DNA from: Prochlorococcus sp. AG-363-B05
Lineage (GTDB): Bacteria; Cyanobacteriota; Cyanobacteriia; PCC-6307; Cyanobiaceae
Direction of reading: 5' to 3'
Length of the DNA stretch: 64,000 nt
Assembly: GCA_003278445.1 (NCBI GenBank)
Contig: QCFD01000001.1
Span: forward strand, 1 to 64,000
Below the pieces are notes generated by a model. It saw only the letters and a list, made by a program, of their open reading frames with translations, searched no databases and was not told where the DNA came from. The position numbers and the translations under genes are program-made. Positions 32,308-42,648 of this stretch are shown piece after piece (position 1 is the first letter of the stretch; each line of letters starts with the position of its first letter).

Positions 32308-33429
32308 ATGAGTTCAATGCAGTATTCAGAAAGGTTTTTGAATTTTGTTCAACAACAGTTGATGAGCTTTCAAGCTGATCAAACACTTGAGCATGTTGTT
32401 GTTTACGTAGCAAGATCTGGAGACAGCGGATCGCCTACTTTAGAGGTGGTAGGTCAGTGGCCAAAGTCAGAGAAGGTTTTGCAGCCAGTAGAAACGGATA
32501 CTGCCTTGCGGACTCCATCATCTAATAGGAGATGGTACCCATTGCAAGAGGGATCAATATTATTAGGTGTTATTCGCGCGGAGAGAATTCCTTCTGAAGA
32601 AGAGTGGCCTGAGTCTCTAGATCAACGCTTGCAATTCATGTCAATTTCTTTAGCAAACTCTCTTGCTTCTGAACTTGATAAAAAACGTTTATTAGATCAA
32701 TTAAATGATCAAAAGGAACAGATATCTTTAATGGTCCATCAACTAAGAAATCCATTAGCTGCTCTGGGAACTTATGCAAAACTTCTTTTGAGGAAAATTG
32801 GCCCTGAGAGCGAGCATAGAAACCTTTTAAAAGGCCTCATGAATGAGCAAGCACAAGTTAATAAATATCTATCTGCACTTGATCAACTTAGCCAAATCAA
32901 ATTACCCCAAGCTGATGATGGCTCCAACAGATTACTTTTGCCTCCTCTTCTGCCAACTGAGACTTATATAAGTATCAAAAGCTTGATAGAGCCATTGATT
33001 GAAAGAGCTAAAGCTAGGGCGAATTTACAAGGAAGAAAATGGTTTGGTCCTTCAGAATGGCCAACATGGATGAAATCAAGATCAATCTCAGAGGGTGTTA
33101 TTGCTGAAATAGTGGCAAACCTTTTAGAAAACGCGTTTCGTTATAGTCCTCCTCAATCCTCTATTGGTATAGAAGTAACTGAAAAGGGGATATGTATTTG
33201 GGATGAGGGTAATCCTATAAATGAGGAAGAAAGAGAAAAGATTTTTGAAAAAGGTTTCAGGGGGCAAAGTGGTTTAAAGATTTCTGGAAGTGGAATAGGT
33301 CTTGCTCTTGCTAGAGATTTAGCTAGGCAGGTAGGTGGAGATTTGAAGTTATTTGTTAATCCAAGTCAATTTAAGAATTCTTTGCCTGAATCAGGAAACG
33401 CTTTCGTTTTTAATTTGGAACCAAAATGA
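32308..33429 (+). CDS. Sensor histidine kinase
   Basis: H-box LMVHQLRNPLAALGTYAKLLLRK; ANLLENAFRYSP; GLKISGSGIGLALARDLA. Confidence 0.93.
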   Translation: MSSMQYSERFLNFVQQQLMSFQADQTLEHVVVYVARSGDSGSPTLEVVGQWPKSEKVLQPVETDTALRTPSSNRRWYPLQEGSILLGVIRAERIPSEEEWPESLDQRLQFMSISLANSLASELDKKRLLDQLNDQKEQISLMVHQLRNPLAALGTYAKLLLRKIGPESEHRNLLKGLMNEQAQVNKYLSALDQLSQIKLPQADDGSNRLLLPPLLPTETYISIKSLIEPLIERAKARANLQGRKWFGPSEWPTWMKSRSISEGVIAEIVANLLENAFRYSPPQSSIGIEVTEKGICIWDEGNPINEEEREKIFEKGFRGQSGLKISGSGIGLALARDLARQVGGDLKLFVNPSQFKNSLPESGNAFVFNLEPK

Positions 33430-34132
33430 CACTTAATATTAATAAATTAGTTGTTTCTGTTATTACTAAACCTGCTCCATAGCTATCACCATTATGTCCT
33501 CCTAAAGATTTATTGATAAAGTAAGGGATTAATATCGAAGAAATGAAACCTGATAAAATAAAAGATATTAATAAAAATATATTAGATAAATTGAGTTTGG
33601 TTGAAAATAGAAAGAAAATTATTCCCAAACAAATAATTAATAATGATGGTATTATTTCGGATGATATTCCTTCCCAGTATTTCTTATGAATTGAATCTGA
33701 TTCGTTTTTGAAAATGTATTTATAATTTCCAATGGCGAAAATTTGAGAGACTCTTCCCCAAAAAGCAGCTAAAGGAAAAGCTAAAGGTGCATAAAAATCA
33801 AGTTTGACTATTGCTGCTATTTGAAACAGCAAAATTAATACTAAACTTTGGACACCTATTGCACCTACCCTGCTGTCTTTCATCGCCTCAATTTGCTTTG
33901 ATGGCCCTGCACCAATCCCATCAGCTGTATCCATTAAACCGTCAATATGAAGCCCACCAGTTATGAAGATGCTAATTCCAATAGATATTAAGGCTGCAGA
34001 AATATTTGGCCAATTAAAATACCTCAAAGAAAGCCAGAAAAAAGACTGTAAAAAGCCAATAAAAATTCCAATTAGCGGGGCAAAACGAGCAATTCTTTTA
34101 AATCCAGGCTTGATTAATGGCCATTGAGGCAA
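33410..34132 (-). CDS. cobS: Adenosylcobinamide-GDP ribazoletransferase
   Basis: ITGGLHIDGLMDTADGIGAGPSKQIEAMKDSRVGAIG. Confidence 0.93.
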   Translation of the reverse strand: MPQWPLIKPGFKRIARFAPLIGIFIGFLQSFFWLSLRYFNWPNISAALISIGISIFITGGLHIDGLMDTADGIGAGPSKQIEAMKDSRVGAIGVQSLVLILLFQIAAIVKLDFYAPLAFPLAAFWGRVSQIFAIGNYKYIFKNESDSIHKKYWEGISSEIIPSLLIICLGIIFFLFSTKLNLSNIFLLISFILSGFISSILIPYFINKSLGGHNGDSYGAGLVITETTNLLILSVILVPN

Positions 34133-34220
34133 AATTGTGTAAAAAACCCATGCACCTGCAAGGTCACTTAGCCAGTTTTTGAAAATCAGAATTACAACCT
34201 CAACTGTTTCTAAGATCTCA

Positions 34221-34240
34221 AATTAGTTATATAACTAATT
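34221..34240. repeat. 20-bp perfect palindrome AATTAGTTATATAACTAATT in cobS/tgt intergenic region
   Basis: Read directly. Confidence 0.9.
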
Positions 34241-34266
34241 CTAAGTGATTAAATATTTTGGAATAA

Positions 34267-35397
34267 TTGAAAATGCCTTTCTTTGAATTCCAAATAAAAA
34301 GTAGATGCAAATCGACATTAGCTCGCGTCGGTTATATAAAAACGCCAAATGGAATTGTAAATACACCTAGATTTATGCCTGTAGGTACTTTAGGAACCGT
34401 AAAGGGAGTTACATCAAAGCAACTAGAGAAGACAGGGGCAGAAATGATTCTTGCAAATACTTTTCATCTTCATCTCCAACCAGGAGAAAAGATTGTTCAA
34501 GGTGCGGGAGGTTTACATGAGTTTATGGGTTGGAATAAACCAATACTTACTGACTCTGGAGGGTATCAAGTATTTAGTTTGGCAAAGTTAAATAAAATTG
34601 ATGCTGTTGGAGTTTCTTTCCAAAATCCAAGGGATGGCAAACAGATTTTTCTAACTCCTGAAAAAGCTATTGAAATTCAAATGGATTTAGGTTCCGATAT
34701 CGCAATGGCTTTTGATCAATGCCCCCCGTATCCTGCTAGTGAAGCAGAAGTAGAAGAGGCCTGCAAAAGAACTCATCATTGGTTAGAAAGATGCGTTAAT
34801 GCTCATAGCAAAGCTGATCAAGCAGTATTTGGAATAGTTCAAGGTGGTTGTTTCCCTCATTTGAGAGAATTGAGCGCAAAAATTGTCTCAGGATTTGATT
34901 TGCCTGGGATAGCTATTGGGGGCGTAAGTGTAGGAGAACCTATAAATCAAATGCATAAAATTGTGAGAGAAACCTGTCCCTTATTACCTGAAGATCGACC
35001 TAGATATCTAATGGGAATAGGGACATTACGAGAAATGGCGATAGCTGTAGCCAATGGAGTAGATCTTTTCGACTGTGTAATACCTACGCGTTTAGGAAGA
35101 CATGGGACCGCATTGATTAATGGAGGAACATGGAATTTAAGGAATTCACGTTTTAGAGATGATTACAAACCACTAGATTCCTCTTGTTCTTGTGAAGCTT
35201 GTACTTGTTATACAAGGGCATATATTCATCATTTAATTCGCAACAAAGAATTACTAGGTCTGACACTTTTAAGTCTTCATAATCTCACTCATTTGATCCG
35301 TTTTACAGGCGCTATGCGTCAAGCAATTCAAGAAGGTTGTTTTTCAGAGGATTTCGCTCCGTGGCAGAGTGACTCTAAAGCGCATCATACGTGGTAG
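34267..35397 (+). CDS. tgt: Queuine tRNA-ribosyltransferase
   Basis: [45 protein letters not shown], Zn motif CSCEACTCY. Confidence 0.97.
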   Translation: MKMPFFEFQIKSRCKSTLARVGYIKTPNGIVNTPRFMPVGTLGTVKGVTSKQLEKTGAEMILANTFHLHLQPGEKIVQGAGGLHEFMGWNKPILTDSGGYQVFSLAKLNKIDAVGVSFQNPRDGKQIFLTPEKAIEIQMDLGSDIAMAFDQCPPYPASEAEVEEACKRTHHWLERCVNAHSKADQAVFGIVQGGCFPHLRELSAKIVSGFDLPGIAIGGVSVGEPINQMHKIVRETCPLLPEDRPRYLMGIGTLREMAIAVANGVDLFDCVIPTRLGRHGTALINGGTWNLRNSRFRDDYKPLDSSCSCEACTCYTRAYIHHLIRNKELLGLTLLSLHNLTHLIRFTGAMRQAIQEGCFSEDFAPWQSDSKAHHTW

Positions 35398-35431
35398 CGT
35401 GCGTGCTTAATACGTCCATTATTTCTTAGGG

Positions 35432-35575
35432 ATGGCACTGATTAATTTCGACTTGCTTGCTGAACTTCCTACTGCTTATCAGGCTTTTGCACCAACAGTG
35501 GATGTACTTCCGCTTATACCTCTATTCTTCTTTCTGCTTGTTTTTGTTTGGCAAGCGGCAGTTGGATTTCGCTAA
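35432..35575 (+). CDS. psbK: Photosystem II protein PsbK (not in supplied ORF track)
   Basis: [47 protein letters not shown]. Confidence 0.96.
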   Translation: MALINFDLLAELPTAYQAFAPTVDVLPLIPLFFFLLVFVWQAAVGFR

Positions 35576-35689
35576 AAGCGAAGTTTTTTGATTCTAGATT
35601 TCAACAATCTAAGTAATCGAACAGAGATTCTTAACAAAATAAATTTTTTGCTTGAATTAAAATCTCAGGCAAATAATTTTTATTTTTTT

Positions 35690-35712
35690 TAAGCCTGATT
35701 TTATCAGGCTTA
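35690..35712. terminator. Hairpin TAAGCCTGA-TTTTA-TCAGGCTTA between convergent psbK and oxidoreductase
   Basis: 9-bp perfect stem; no clear downstream T tract on either strand. Confidence 0.45.
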
Positions 35713-35713
35713 T

Positions 35714-36736
35714 CTAAATTCCTTTGCTTAGCAAAATGTCTTCGCTTGGTTTGGATACTGCTTTTTCAATTAAATCAGCCAAATAAAGTACTCGAGATGC
35801 TTGCAGTCCATCAACAGCTGGTTTTTCCTTCCCTCTTACGCATTGAAGAAAATGCTCCAGTTCTGCATATAAGGGCTCAATGGATGTTGTGCTCACTTCC
35901 TCAATAAAACCGTCTTTCCTGTAAAGCAACTCTCCATGATCGGCTGAATACCATTCATGAGCTTTTCTATGAATATGAATATTGTGATTTAAGAAATCGG
36001 TTTCTATTAGACTTTGTTTGCAATGAGCGCTCAAATTCCTAATCTTTTTGTGACTCATTTTGCTTGCAGTGAGACTAGCAACCACTCCATTTTGAAACCC
36101 AAGTGTCGCGTTAACGTAATCCATAGGCCCCTCTCCACTACATCCTCCAACAGCAGCAAGCCTTATTACTTTTGAATTAGCAAGTTCAATAACTAAATCA
36201 ATATCGTGAATCATTAAGTCTAATACGACTGAAACATCATTAGCTCGCTCAGGATGAGGGCTATGCCTTCTGGCTTCAAGAACTACAATTTCTTCATTAG
36301 CAACTACTTTTGTTAATTCTCTAAAAGCAGGATTAAAGCGTTCAATATGTCCAACTTGTAGCAATTTTTTTGCTTTGTTTGAGGCATTAATCAAAGATGA
36401 TGCTTCTTCTTTGTTTGCGGCTATTGGTTTCTCAATTAATACATGTTTACCTGAGTTTAAACAATCTAGACCTACTTCAAAGTGAAATAATGTTGGTACG
36501 GCAATGCATACAGCTTCGACTTGATTTAATAAATCCTTGTAATTTCTATACCAATTGCAATTAAATTGCTCCATCGCTAAATTTCCTCTATCTTCGTCTA
36601 GATCTGCAACTCCTACTAGCTCAGCATCTTTGAGAAGACTTAGTACTCTTGCGTGGTGCCATCCCATATTCCCAATACCTATTACTCCGACTTTTACAGG
36701 GATAATATTTTTATTAGTCTTGGAGATGCTTTTCAT
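35714..36736 (-). CDS. Gfo/Idh/MocA family oxidoreductase
   Basis: VGVIGIGNMGWHHARVL, HVLIEKPIAAN, VVLDLMIHDIDL. Confidence 0.9.
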   Translation of the reverse strand: MKSISKTNKNIIPVKVGVIGIGNMGWHHARVLSLLKDAELVGVADLDEDRGNLAMEQFNCNWYRNYKDLLNQVEAVCIAVPTLFHFEVGLDCLNSGKHVLIEKPIAANKEEASSLINASNKAKKLLQVGHIERFNPAFRELTKVVANEEIVVLEARRHSPHPERANDVSVVLDLMIHDIDLVIELANSKVIRLAAVGGCSGEGPMDYVNATLGFQNGVVASLTASKMSHKKIRNLSAHCKQSLIETDFLNHNIHIHRKAHEWYSADHGELLYRKDGFIEEVSTTSIEPLYAELEHFLQCVRGKEKPAVDGLQASRVLYLADLIEKAVSKPSEDILLSKGI

Positions 36737-36773
36737 ATTGATTTGATTATTAATTAATAGACTTTTTTGTAAT

Positions 36774-38042
36774 TTATTTTGGAAGAGTTATTTTTAATTT
36801 GTTTATTCTTGGACCTTTCATGGAAATAATTTCAAATACAATTCCATTATGGACGAACGTTTCTCCTGGGTTTGGAATTTCTTGGAGTTTTTCTAAAACA
36901 AATCCAGCAAGAGTGTAATGATCTTCTGCTTCAGGCAATTTTAGTTTGAGTTCTTTATTTAGTTCTATTACTTCTATATCGCCAGAAGTAATCCATATTT
37001 TTTTTAGGTTATCAATAGGTTTAAGCTCAGATTCTTTATTATCAAATTGGATTTCATCACCAACAATTTCACCTGTTAAGTCAGCTGATGTTATTAATCC
37101 TTCTGTCCCTCCATATTCATCAACAACCAATAGAAGTGGGTTACCATTTTTTATCAGGGGTAGTAATTCGGCCAAAGTGGAAGTTTCTAAAACACGTACT
37201 ACTGGTTCTATATAGGGCTCTAAAGATGAATTGGATTGCATTTCCCCTTTGGCTATTAGATCAGCTAGCTGTCTTAAATCTAAAACTCCAAGGACATTAT
37301 CAAGTGATCCATCAATGACCAAATATCTTGCATGACGTGTTTTATGAACTTCCTCCATCATTTGCGTGAAGCAAACTTCCCTTGGCAGAGTAACCATCCC
37401 AGACCTGGGTACCATTACTTCTCTGACTTGAGTATCTCTTAAAGCAAAAACACCTTCAAGTATGTTTCTTTCGTCAGGCTTTAATCCTGTAACTCCACCA
37501 GTTTCAATTAATTTCTCTAATTCTCCTGCAGAAAAAGCAGCTGTCGTAAGACTTTCTGATTGAGTATTAAGCCCAAATAATCTAAGAATTAATAAAGCAA
37601 TCCTTTCTAACAAAGAAAGGCATGGTGACATCCATTTTATCGCTGCTTCAATAAGGGGTGATAGTTTTAATGCAGAAGTCTCAGGGTTATTTAGAACAAG
37701 TGCCTTAGGAAGAAGACCAGAAATCATAGTTGCTAAAAGTACAACAGCAAAAAAAAGTCCTAGATCTAAAAAATGCTTGATTGAGTCATTATTGCCCCAC
37801 CATTGATTTGTGAAACTTTTGCAGATCCATCCAATTGAAATTAATGAAATAGTTATTCCTAACTCAGCAATTAAAAGGGTTCTTCTTAGTCTTTTCTGCA
37901 GACGAATTATGGAATTTGAACCCGATTGTCCTTCTTCTACGAGCCTTTGAACTTTGGTTGAACGAAGACGCAATATGGCAAATTGACCTGCATTGAAAAA
38001 TGCAGGTATTACAAGCAATATACAAAGAAGTAATAAACTCAT
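36774..38042 (-). CDS. CNNM/CorC (HlyC) family transporter with CBS domains
   Basis: N-terminal DUF21 helices; REVMVPRSGMVTL; DEYGGTEGLITSADLTGEIVGDEI. Confidence 0.92.
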   Translation of the reverse strand: MSLLLLCILLVIPAFFNAGQFAILRLRSTKVQRLVEEGQSGSNSIIRLQKRLRRTLLIAELGITISLISIGWICKSFTNQWWGNNDSIKHFLDLGLFFAVVLLATMISGLLPKALVLNNPETSALKLSPLIEAAIKWMSPCLSLLERIALLILRLFGLNTQSESLTTAAFSAGELEKLIETGGVTGLKPDERNILEGVFALRDTQVREVMVPRSGMVTLPREVCFTQMMEEVHKTRHARYLVIDGSLDNVLGVLDLRQLADLIAKGEMQSNSSLEPYIEPVVRVLETSTLAELLPLIKNGNPLLLVVDEYGGTEGLITSADLTGEIVGDEIQFDNKESELKPIDNLKKIWITSGDIEVIELNKELKLKLPEAEDHYTLAGFVLEKLQEIPNPGETFVHNGIVFEIISMKGPRINKLKITLPK

Positions 38043-38055
38043 TAAAAATTTTTTA

Positions 38056-38128
38056 TGGGGGTGGCGAGGATCGAACTCGCCTAAGGCGAATTATGAGTTC
38101 GCTGCATTCACCAGATTGCTACACCCCC
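38056..38128 (-). tRNA. tRNA with CAU anticodon (probably tRNA-Met)
   Basis: Reverse complement GGGGGTGTAGCAATCTGGTGAATGCAGCGAACTCATAATTCGCCTTAGGCGAGTTCGATCCTCGCCACCCCCA. Confidence 0.9.
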
Positions 38129-38237
38129 AATAAAGCAAAACCAAAACTTTTTTTGATAATAGTTAATTAGTTTGCATAAAGTAAATATATATCTAATCCC
38201 ACCAAGATGTTTAATAATTAAGCTTGCATATAAAGAT

Positions 38238-38816
38238 ATGAACTCATTGAATTCTTCATACGATGGAATGAAAGAAAATCTTTTAACTTTATTAGCTCAA
38301 AAAGCTTACAGGTTTGGAGATTTTTCTTTGGCTTCTGGTAAAAATAGTTCTCACTATGTCAATTGCAAGCCAATTTCTCTTTCAGGACCAGGACTCTTGT
38401 CGATAAGCGCTCTATTTTTGAATCAAATAGATAAAAATGTAAGTGGCGTAGCTGGTTTAACTTTGGGTGCAGATCCTTTAGTTAGTGGTGTTGTAATGCT
38501 CGGTGCTCAGTCTGGCATTGATTTGAGCGGTTTAATAGTAAGGAAAGAAGCTAAAGGTCATGGAACTGGAGCATGGTTAGAAGGACCTTTGCTTCCTAAG
38601 GGATCTGTTATTACTGTCCTTGAGGATGTGGTTACAACCGGTGGATCCTCGTTGAAAGCTGTTGAGAAGCTCAGAAATGAAGGTTATTTGGTTAACAGAG
38701 TATTGGCAATTGTAGATAGAGAAGAAGGAGGAGAAAATGCCATGTCAAAAGCTGATTTAGATTTCAGTAGTCTTTTCTTTTTAAAAGAAATTGTTGAGAG
38801 AGCTAAAAGGTTGTAA
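38238..38816 (+). CDS. pyrE: Orotate phosphoribosyltransferase
   Basis: GDFSLASGKNSSHYVNCKP, VLEDVVTTGGSSLKAVEKL; ATG at 38238 preferred over the ORF-track start. Confidence 0.92.
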   Translation: MNSLNSSYDGMKENLLTLLAQKAYRFGDFSLASGKNSSHYVNCKPISLSGPGLLSISALFLNQIDKNVSGVAGLTLGADPLVSGVVMLGAQSGIDLSGLIVRKEAKGHGTGAWLEGPLLPKGSVITVLEDVVTTGGSSLKAVEKLRNEGYLVNRVLAIVDREEGGENAMSKADLDFSSLFFLKEIVERAKRL

Positions 38817-39664
38817 TGACTGAAAAAAAGTCTTTGGTTTGGGATGAAACTTTCCCTTCATTACTTCTAAAAGGTGAGGGGACTGATGCCTTTTTGCATG
38901 GCCAAACGACTGCTGATATTTTTGCTCAGAAACAACTAGAAAGAATCTTCTTGAGCTGTTGGTTATCAACGAAAGGAAGTTTAAAAGCCTTATTAGAAAT
39001 TCGAATGTTAAATAATATGGCTGAAATTGTTATAATAGGTGGTGAAATGAATGCTATAATTGATGGATTTGAATCAGTAATATTTCCAGCCGATAAAGTA
39101 AAATTAGAAATTATAAAACCAATAAGAAGAATACAAAAAATAAATAACTATCAATCATGGAAGGAATCAAATCCTATTTGGATAGATAATAGTGATTTAA
39201 TTGAAAATCAGATTTCTAGATATATTAAAGCAACTAAAGAAGACTTGGAAATATGGAAAAAAAGACAAGGAATACCTGGATTTGAAAGAGAGATAAATGG
39301 AGAAACAAATCCCTATGAATTAGGTTTAGCAGATATTATAAATCTTGATAAAGGTTGTTATTTAGGTCAAGAAGCAATTGCAAGATTTTATCGATCGAAA
39401 TTCTTAAGATGTCAACTTCGTTATTGGCAGGCTTATGGAGAAGCTGATAATTTCGATATTGGTAAAAAACTTCTTAGCACTAAGCAAGATAACAAATCGA
39501 AAAGAAATGTTGGAGTTATTACATCTTCAATTAAAAGTAATAATAATTTTCTTTTTGGACTTGCCTTAATCAAAAATAATTTTATAGATAAGGATATTTG
39601 CTTTTCTGAAAAAGATGAATCTATAATTATAAAAAAGCCAATCTCTTTTACTCAGCCTTTTTAA
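38816..39664 (+). CDS. YgfZ/GcvT-like folate-binding protein
   Basis: GTDAFLHGQTTADI, DKGCYLGQEAIAR (KGCYxGQE motif). Confidence 0.88.
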   Translation: MTEKKSLVWDETFPSLLLKGEGTDAFLHGQTTADIFAQKQLERIFLSCWLSTKGSLKALLEIRMLNNMAEIVIIGGEMNAIIDGFESVIFPADKVKLEIIKPIRRIQKINNYQSWKESNPIWIDNSDLIENQISRYIKATKEDLEIWKKRQGIPGFEREINGETNPYELGLADIINLDKGCYLGQEAIARFYRSKFLRCQLRYWQAYGEADNFDIGKKLLSTKQDNKSKRNVGVITSSIKSNNNFLFGLALIKNNFIDKDICFSEKDESIIIKKPISFTQPF

Positions 39665-39680
39665 TCTGTCGCAACATTTC

Positions 39681-41135
39681 TTACTCTTGATCTATTAACC
39701 ACTTTGCTATCATTAAAGTAGCAATACAGTCATCACGATTATATTTGAAGATTGAATTTAAATTTTTAGAGTAAATGTTATTTAATCTACGCGATTTTTT
39801 CCATTGCCTCCACCATAAAAGAGCTCTAGCTCCATCAGTATTGGATTGTTCCCATTCGAATCCTATAAATTCTGCGATTGATTTAAGCCCATAATTCCTT
39901 ACAGGAAGGCACCAGCATTCTCTAATTAATAAATGTATATCAATAAACCTTTTTTTAAATTTATCAATTTCATTAGGACTTGCACCTTGCCTTAACCCTA
40001 GTTTTAGGAAAGATGTTGGCTCCGTTTCACCATAATGGAGTATTGGGAAACCTTCTTGATCATTTAATTTTCTCTTTATTCTTTTCCAGAGGGAACTTTC
40101 ATTATCCTTTTGAAGATTAAGTAATGGCGAGTATTTAACTTTTTCTAAATTCATCTTATTAGATAGATTACTTTGTATACGAATAAAACCGTGCAAAAAG
40201 TCGTGCTTAATATCTGGGTCGGATTCAATATCATAAATCAACCAACCTTTTGCTTCTTTTAACTTATTAAGTTCTATTGCTTTCTTTAATTTTATTGCCT
40301 TATTTGTTGATTGAGATTGCGATTGTAAAATAATTTTATTAGAAATATCACCATGTTGTTTACCAAATACCTCAAGTTTTTCCTTTAATATGTAATGCTT
40401 AATGTTCGCTAATTCATCTATATTGCTTATACCAATTTTGTTTAATAAAACTTCTCTTTTTGGTCCTATTCCGCTAACTTCACTTAGGCAACCTTCTTTT
40501 AGTGCGACATCATTACAATCTTTTCTCCATGAACATATTGTACATTTTTTTCTATTAGAAGTGATTGGTGGAGGATTTGTTGATTCAAGATCTTTCTCTA
40601 AATTTAATAATGAATCTATTAATTCAGTGTTAATAGTTTCGGTTAACCTTATCTTTTCGACTTTAATAATTTTATTCTCTTTATGTAGTATTAAACCTGT
40701 TTTAACTTGATACTTTTGTAAATTATTTAATAATAAACCTGTCATTGCAAGTATTAGTCTGTGCTCTCTTGTTACTTTTTTACCTTGCCTCGCTAACACA
40801 GGTTGGTAAGAAAAATTACCCCAAATACTCTTTCCCGTAGTTTTTTTTAGAATCGGTAGATTTCCCTTGATAATTCTGTTTTTTATTAGCGGGTATTTCA
40901 GCCTTATTCCATAAGCGATATTTTTCCCCTCTTCACAAGCTTGAATACCTATCCCATAACTTTTTTGTGAGAGATGATGAAAGCAGTCGATTTGATGATT
41001 TAATTGAAGTGTGCTATGAGCTGTCCAAAACTTTTTTTGTTTATTACCATAAATTTCAAGCCACGCTTTTCTTCTGCATCGAATCCAACTCCTTAAAAGG
41101 TGATCGTTAATTGGTTTGGATTTATCACATTTCAT
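39681..41135 (-). CDS. TM0106-type RecB-like nuclease with Cys cluster and RNase H-like region
   Basis: N-terminal SWIRCRRKAWLEIYG, CTICSWRKDCNDVA, HhH-like LSEVSGIGPKREVLLNKIGI, IYDIESDPD and YNRDDCIATLMIAKWL. Confidence 0.8.
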   Translation of the reverse strand: MKCDKSKPINDHLLRSWIRCRRKAWLEIYGNKQKKFWTAHSTLQLNHQIDCFHHLSQKSYGIGIQACEEGKNIAYGIRLKYPLIKNRIIKGNLPILKKTTGKSIWGNFSYQPVLARQGKKVTREHRLILAMTGLLLNNLQKYQVKTGLILHKENKIIKVEKIRLTETINTELIDSLLNLEKDLESTNPPPITSNRKKCTICSWRKDCNDVALKEGCLSEVSGIGPKREVLLNKIGISNIDELANIKHYILKEKLEVFGKQHGDISNKIILQSQSQSTNKAIKLKKAIELNKLKEAKGWLIYDIESDPDIKHDFLHGFIRIQSNLSNKMNLEKVKYSPLLNLQKDNESSLWKRIKRKLNDQEGFPILHYGETEPTSFLKLGLRQGASPNEIDKFKKRFIDIHLLIRECWCLPVRNYGLKSIAEFIGFEWEQSNTDGARALLWWRQWKKSRRLNNIYSKNLNSIFKYNRDDCIATLMIAKWLIDQE

Positions 41136-41187
41136 ACTTAGAGAATAATCTCCATTTCTTTAAGAACAAAGTTTCTCCAACATAAAG

Positions 41188-42648
41188 ATGAAAAAGAAAA
41201 AGTTGAGTCTCACTAATGAGAAAATTTCTTTCGGAACAGATGGTTGGAGAGGGATATTAGGAGTTGACTTTACATTGGCAAGATTGCTTAAAGTAGCTGC
41301 TGCTGCTGCACAAGAGCTTGCTTATGTGAAAGAGAAAAAAAACAATAAAATAATTATTGGTTATGACCGACGTTTTCTTGCAGAGGAGATGGCTGAGGCT
41401 GTTGCATCTGCAGTTAGAGGAGTAAATTTAGTACCATTGTTGGCAACTTGTTCACTACCAACTCCCTCTTGTAGCTGGGGGGTGGTTAAAGAAAATGCAC
41501 TTGGTGCACTAGTCATAACAGCAAGTCATAATCCATGCGAATGGTTAGGTTTGAAAATAAAAGGTCCTTTTGGAGGCTCAGTTGATAGCTCTTTCACCGA
41601 TTCAGTTCAAAAAAGATTAGATGCTGGAGGGATATCAATTCCAATCGCAGGTTCAACCGAGAGAATTGATTTTCGAAAACAACATCTTTTGGGGATTAGT
41701 CAGAAATTTGACATACCTTTGATTTCAAATGGCTTGAGAAAATTAGGAGTAAAAATATTCGTAGATCCAATGCATGGATCTGCTTCTGGCTGCATGTCTG
41801 AATTATTTGGCTCTGATAGTGATGAGATTATTTATGAAATAAGAACTAGAAGAGACCCATGTTTTGGTGGGAACCCTCCAGAGCCAATGAAGGCTTACCT
41901 ATCTCAACTAATACAAGAAGTTCAAGATGCATATCAAGCAGGTCAGGCATCCATGGGCTTAGTTTTTGATGGGGATGGAGATCGAATTGCGGCAATCGAT
42001 GAAAAAGGTCGATATTGCAATACACAATTGATAATGCCTGTCCTAATAGATCATCTAGCAAGAGTCAGGAATATGTCAGGTTGCGTTGTTAAAACTGTAA
42101 GTGGTTCGGACTTGATGCGATTAGTTGCGGAAGATTGTGGGAGAGATGTTCTCGAAAAACCAGTGGGTTTTAAATATATTGCTGAAGAAATGCTTGCAAG
42201 AGAAGTTCTCATTGGAGGAGAGGAGTCAGGGGGAGTTGGATTTGGACATCACCTTCCAGAACGTGATGCTTTGTTTACTGCTTTGCTTTTGCTGGAGTCA
42301 ATAGTTGCGGATGGTAAATGTTTAGGTGAGAAAATAGATTCTCTCCATGCTCGTTTCGGTAAAAGTCATTTTGAACGGATTGACTTAACTCTTAAAGATA
42401 TGGAGATGAGAAGTAACTTGGAAAATTTTTTGAAACAGAAAACTCCATCTTCAATTGGTGATAAATCAGTTTTAGAGGTTATTTCAACTGATGGAATTAA
42501 ACTTGTACTTGATAAAAATTTTTGGTTGATGTTTCGTTTCTCTGGAACAGAGCCTCTTTTAAGAATTTATTGTGAAGCTCCATCAAGTGCAGAAGTTACT
42601 TCAACTTTGTATTATGCAAAGCAACTTATAGATAATAGTTTTGGATAA
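41188..42648 (+). CDS. Phosphoglucomutase/phosphomannomutase family
   Basis: FGTDGWRGILG, ITASHNPCEWLGLKIKG, VFDGDGDRIAAID, RFSGTEPLLRIYCEA. Confidence 0.93.
   Translation: MKKKKLSLTNEKISFGTDGWRGILGVDFTLARLLKVAAAAAQELAYVKEKKNNKIIIGYDRRFLAEEMAEAVASAVRGVNLVPLLATCSLPTPSCSWGVVKENALGALVITASHNPCEWLGLKIKGPFGGSVDSSFTDSVQKRLDAGGISIPIAGSTERIDFRKQHLLGISQKFDIPLISNGLRKLGVKIFVDPMHGSASGCMSELFGSDSDEIIYEIRTRRDPCFGGNPPEPMKAYLSQLIQEVQDAYQAGQASMGLVFDGDGDRIAAIDEKGRYCNTQLIMPVLIDHLARVRNMSGCVVKTVSGSDLMRLVAEDCGRDVLEKPVGFKYIAEEMLAREVLIGGEESGGVGFGHHLPERDALFTALLLLESIVADGKCLGEKIDSLHARFGKSHFERIDLTLKDMEMRSNLENFLKQKTPSSIGDKSVLEVISTDGIKLVLDKNFWLMFRFSGTEPLLRIYCEAPSSAEVTSTLYYAKQLIDNSFG

Noticed and set aside
41188-42648. Considered as a relocated glmM
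   Set aside because: FGTDGWRG signature and domain features fit the phosphoglucomutase/phosphomannomutase group; its neighbours (RecB-like nuclease, rdgB) look like its normal context
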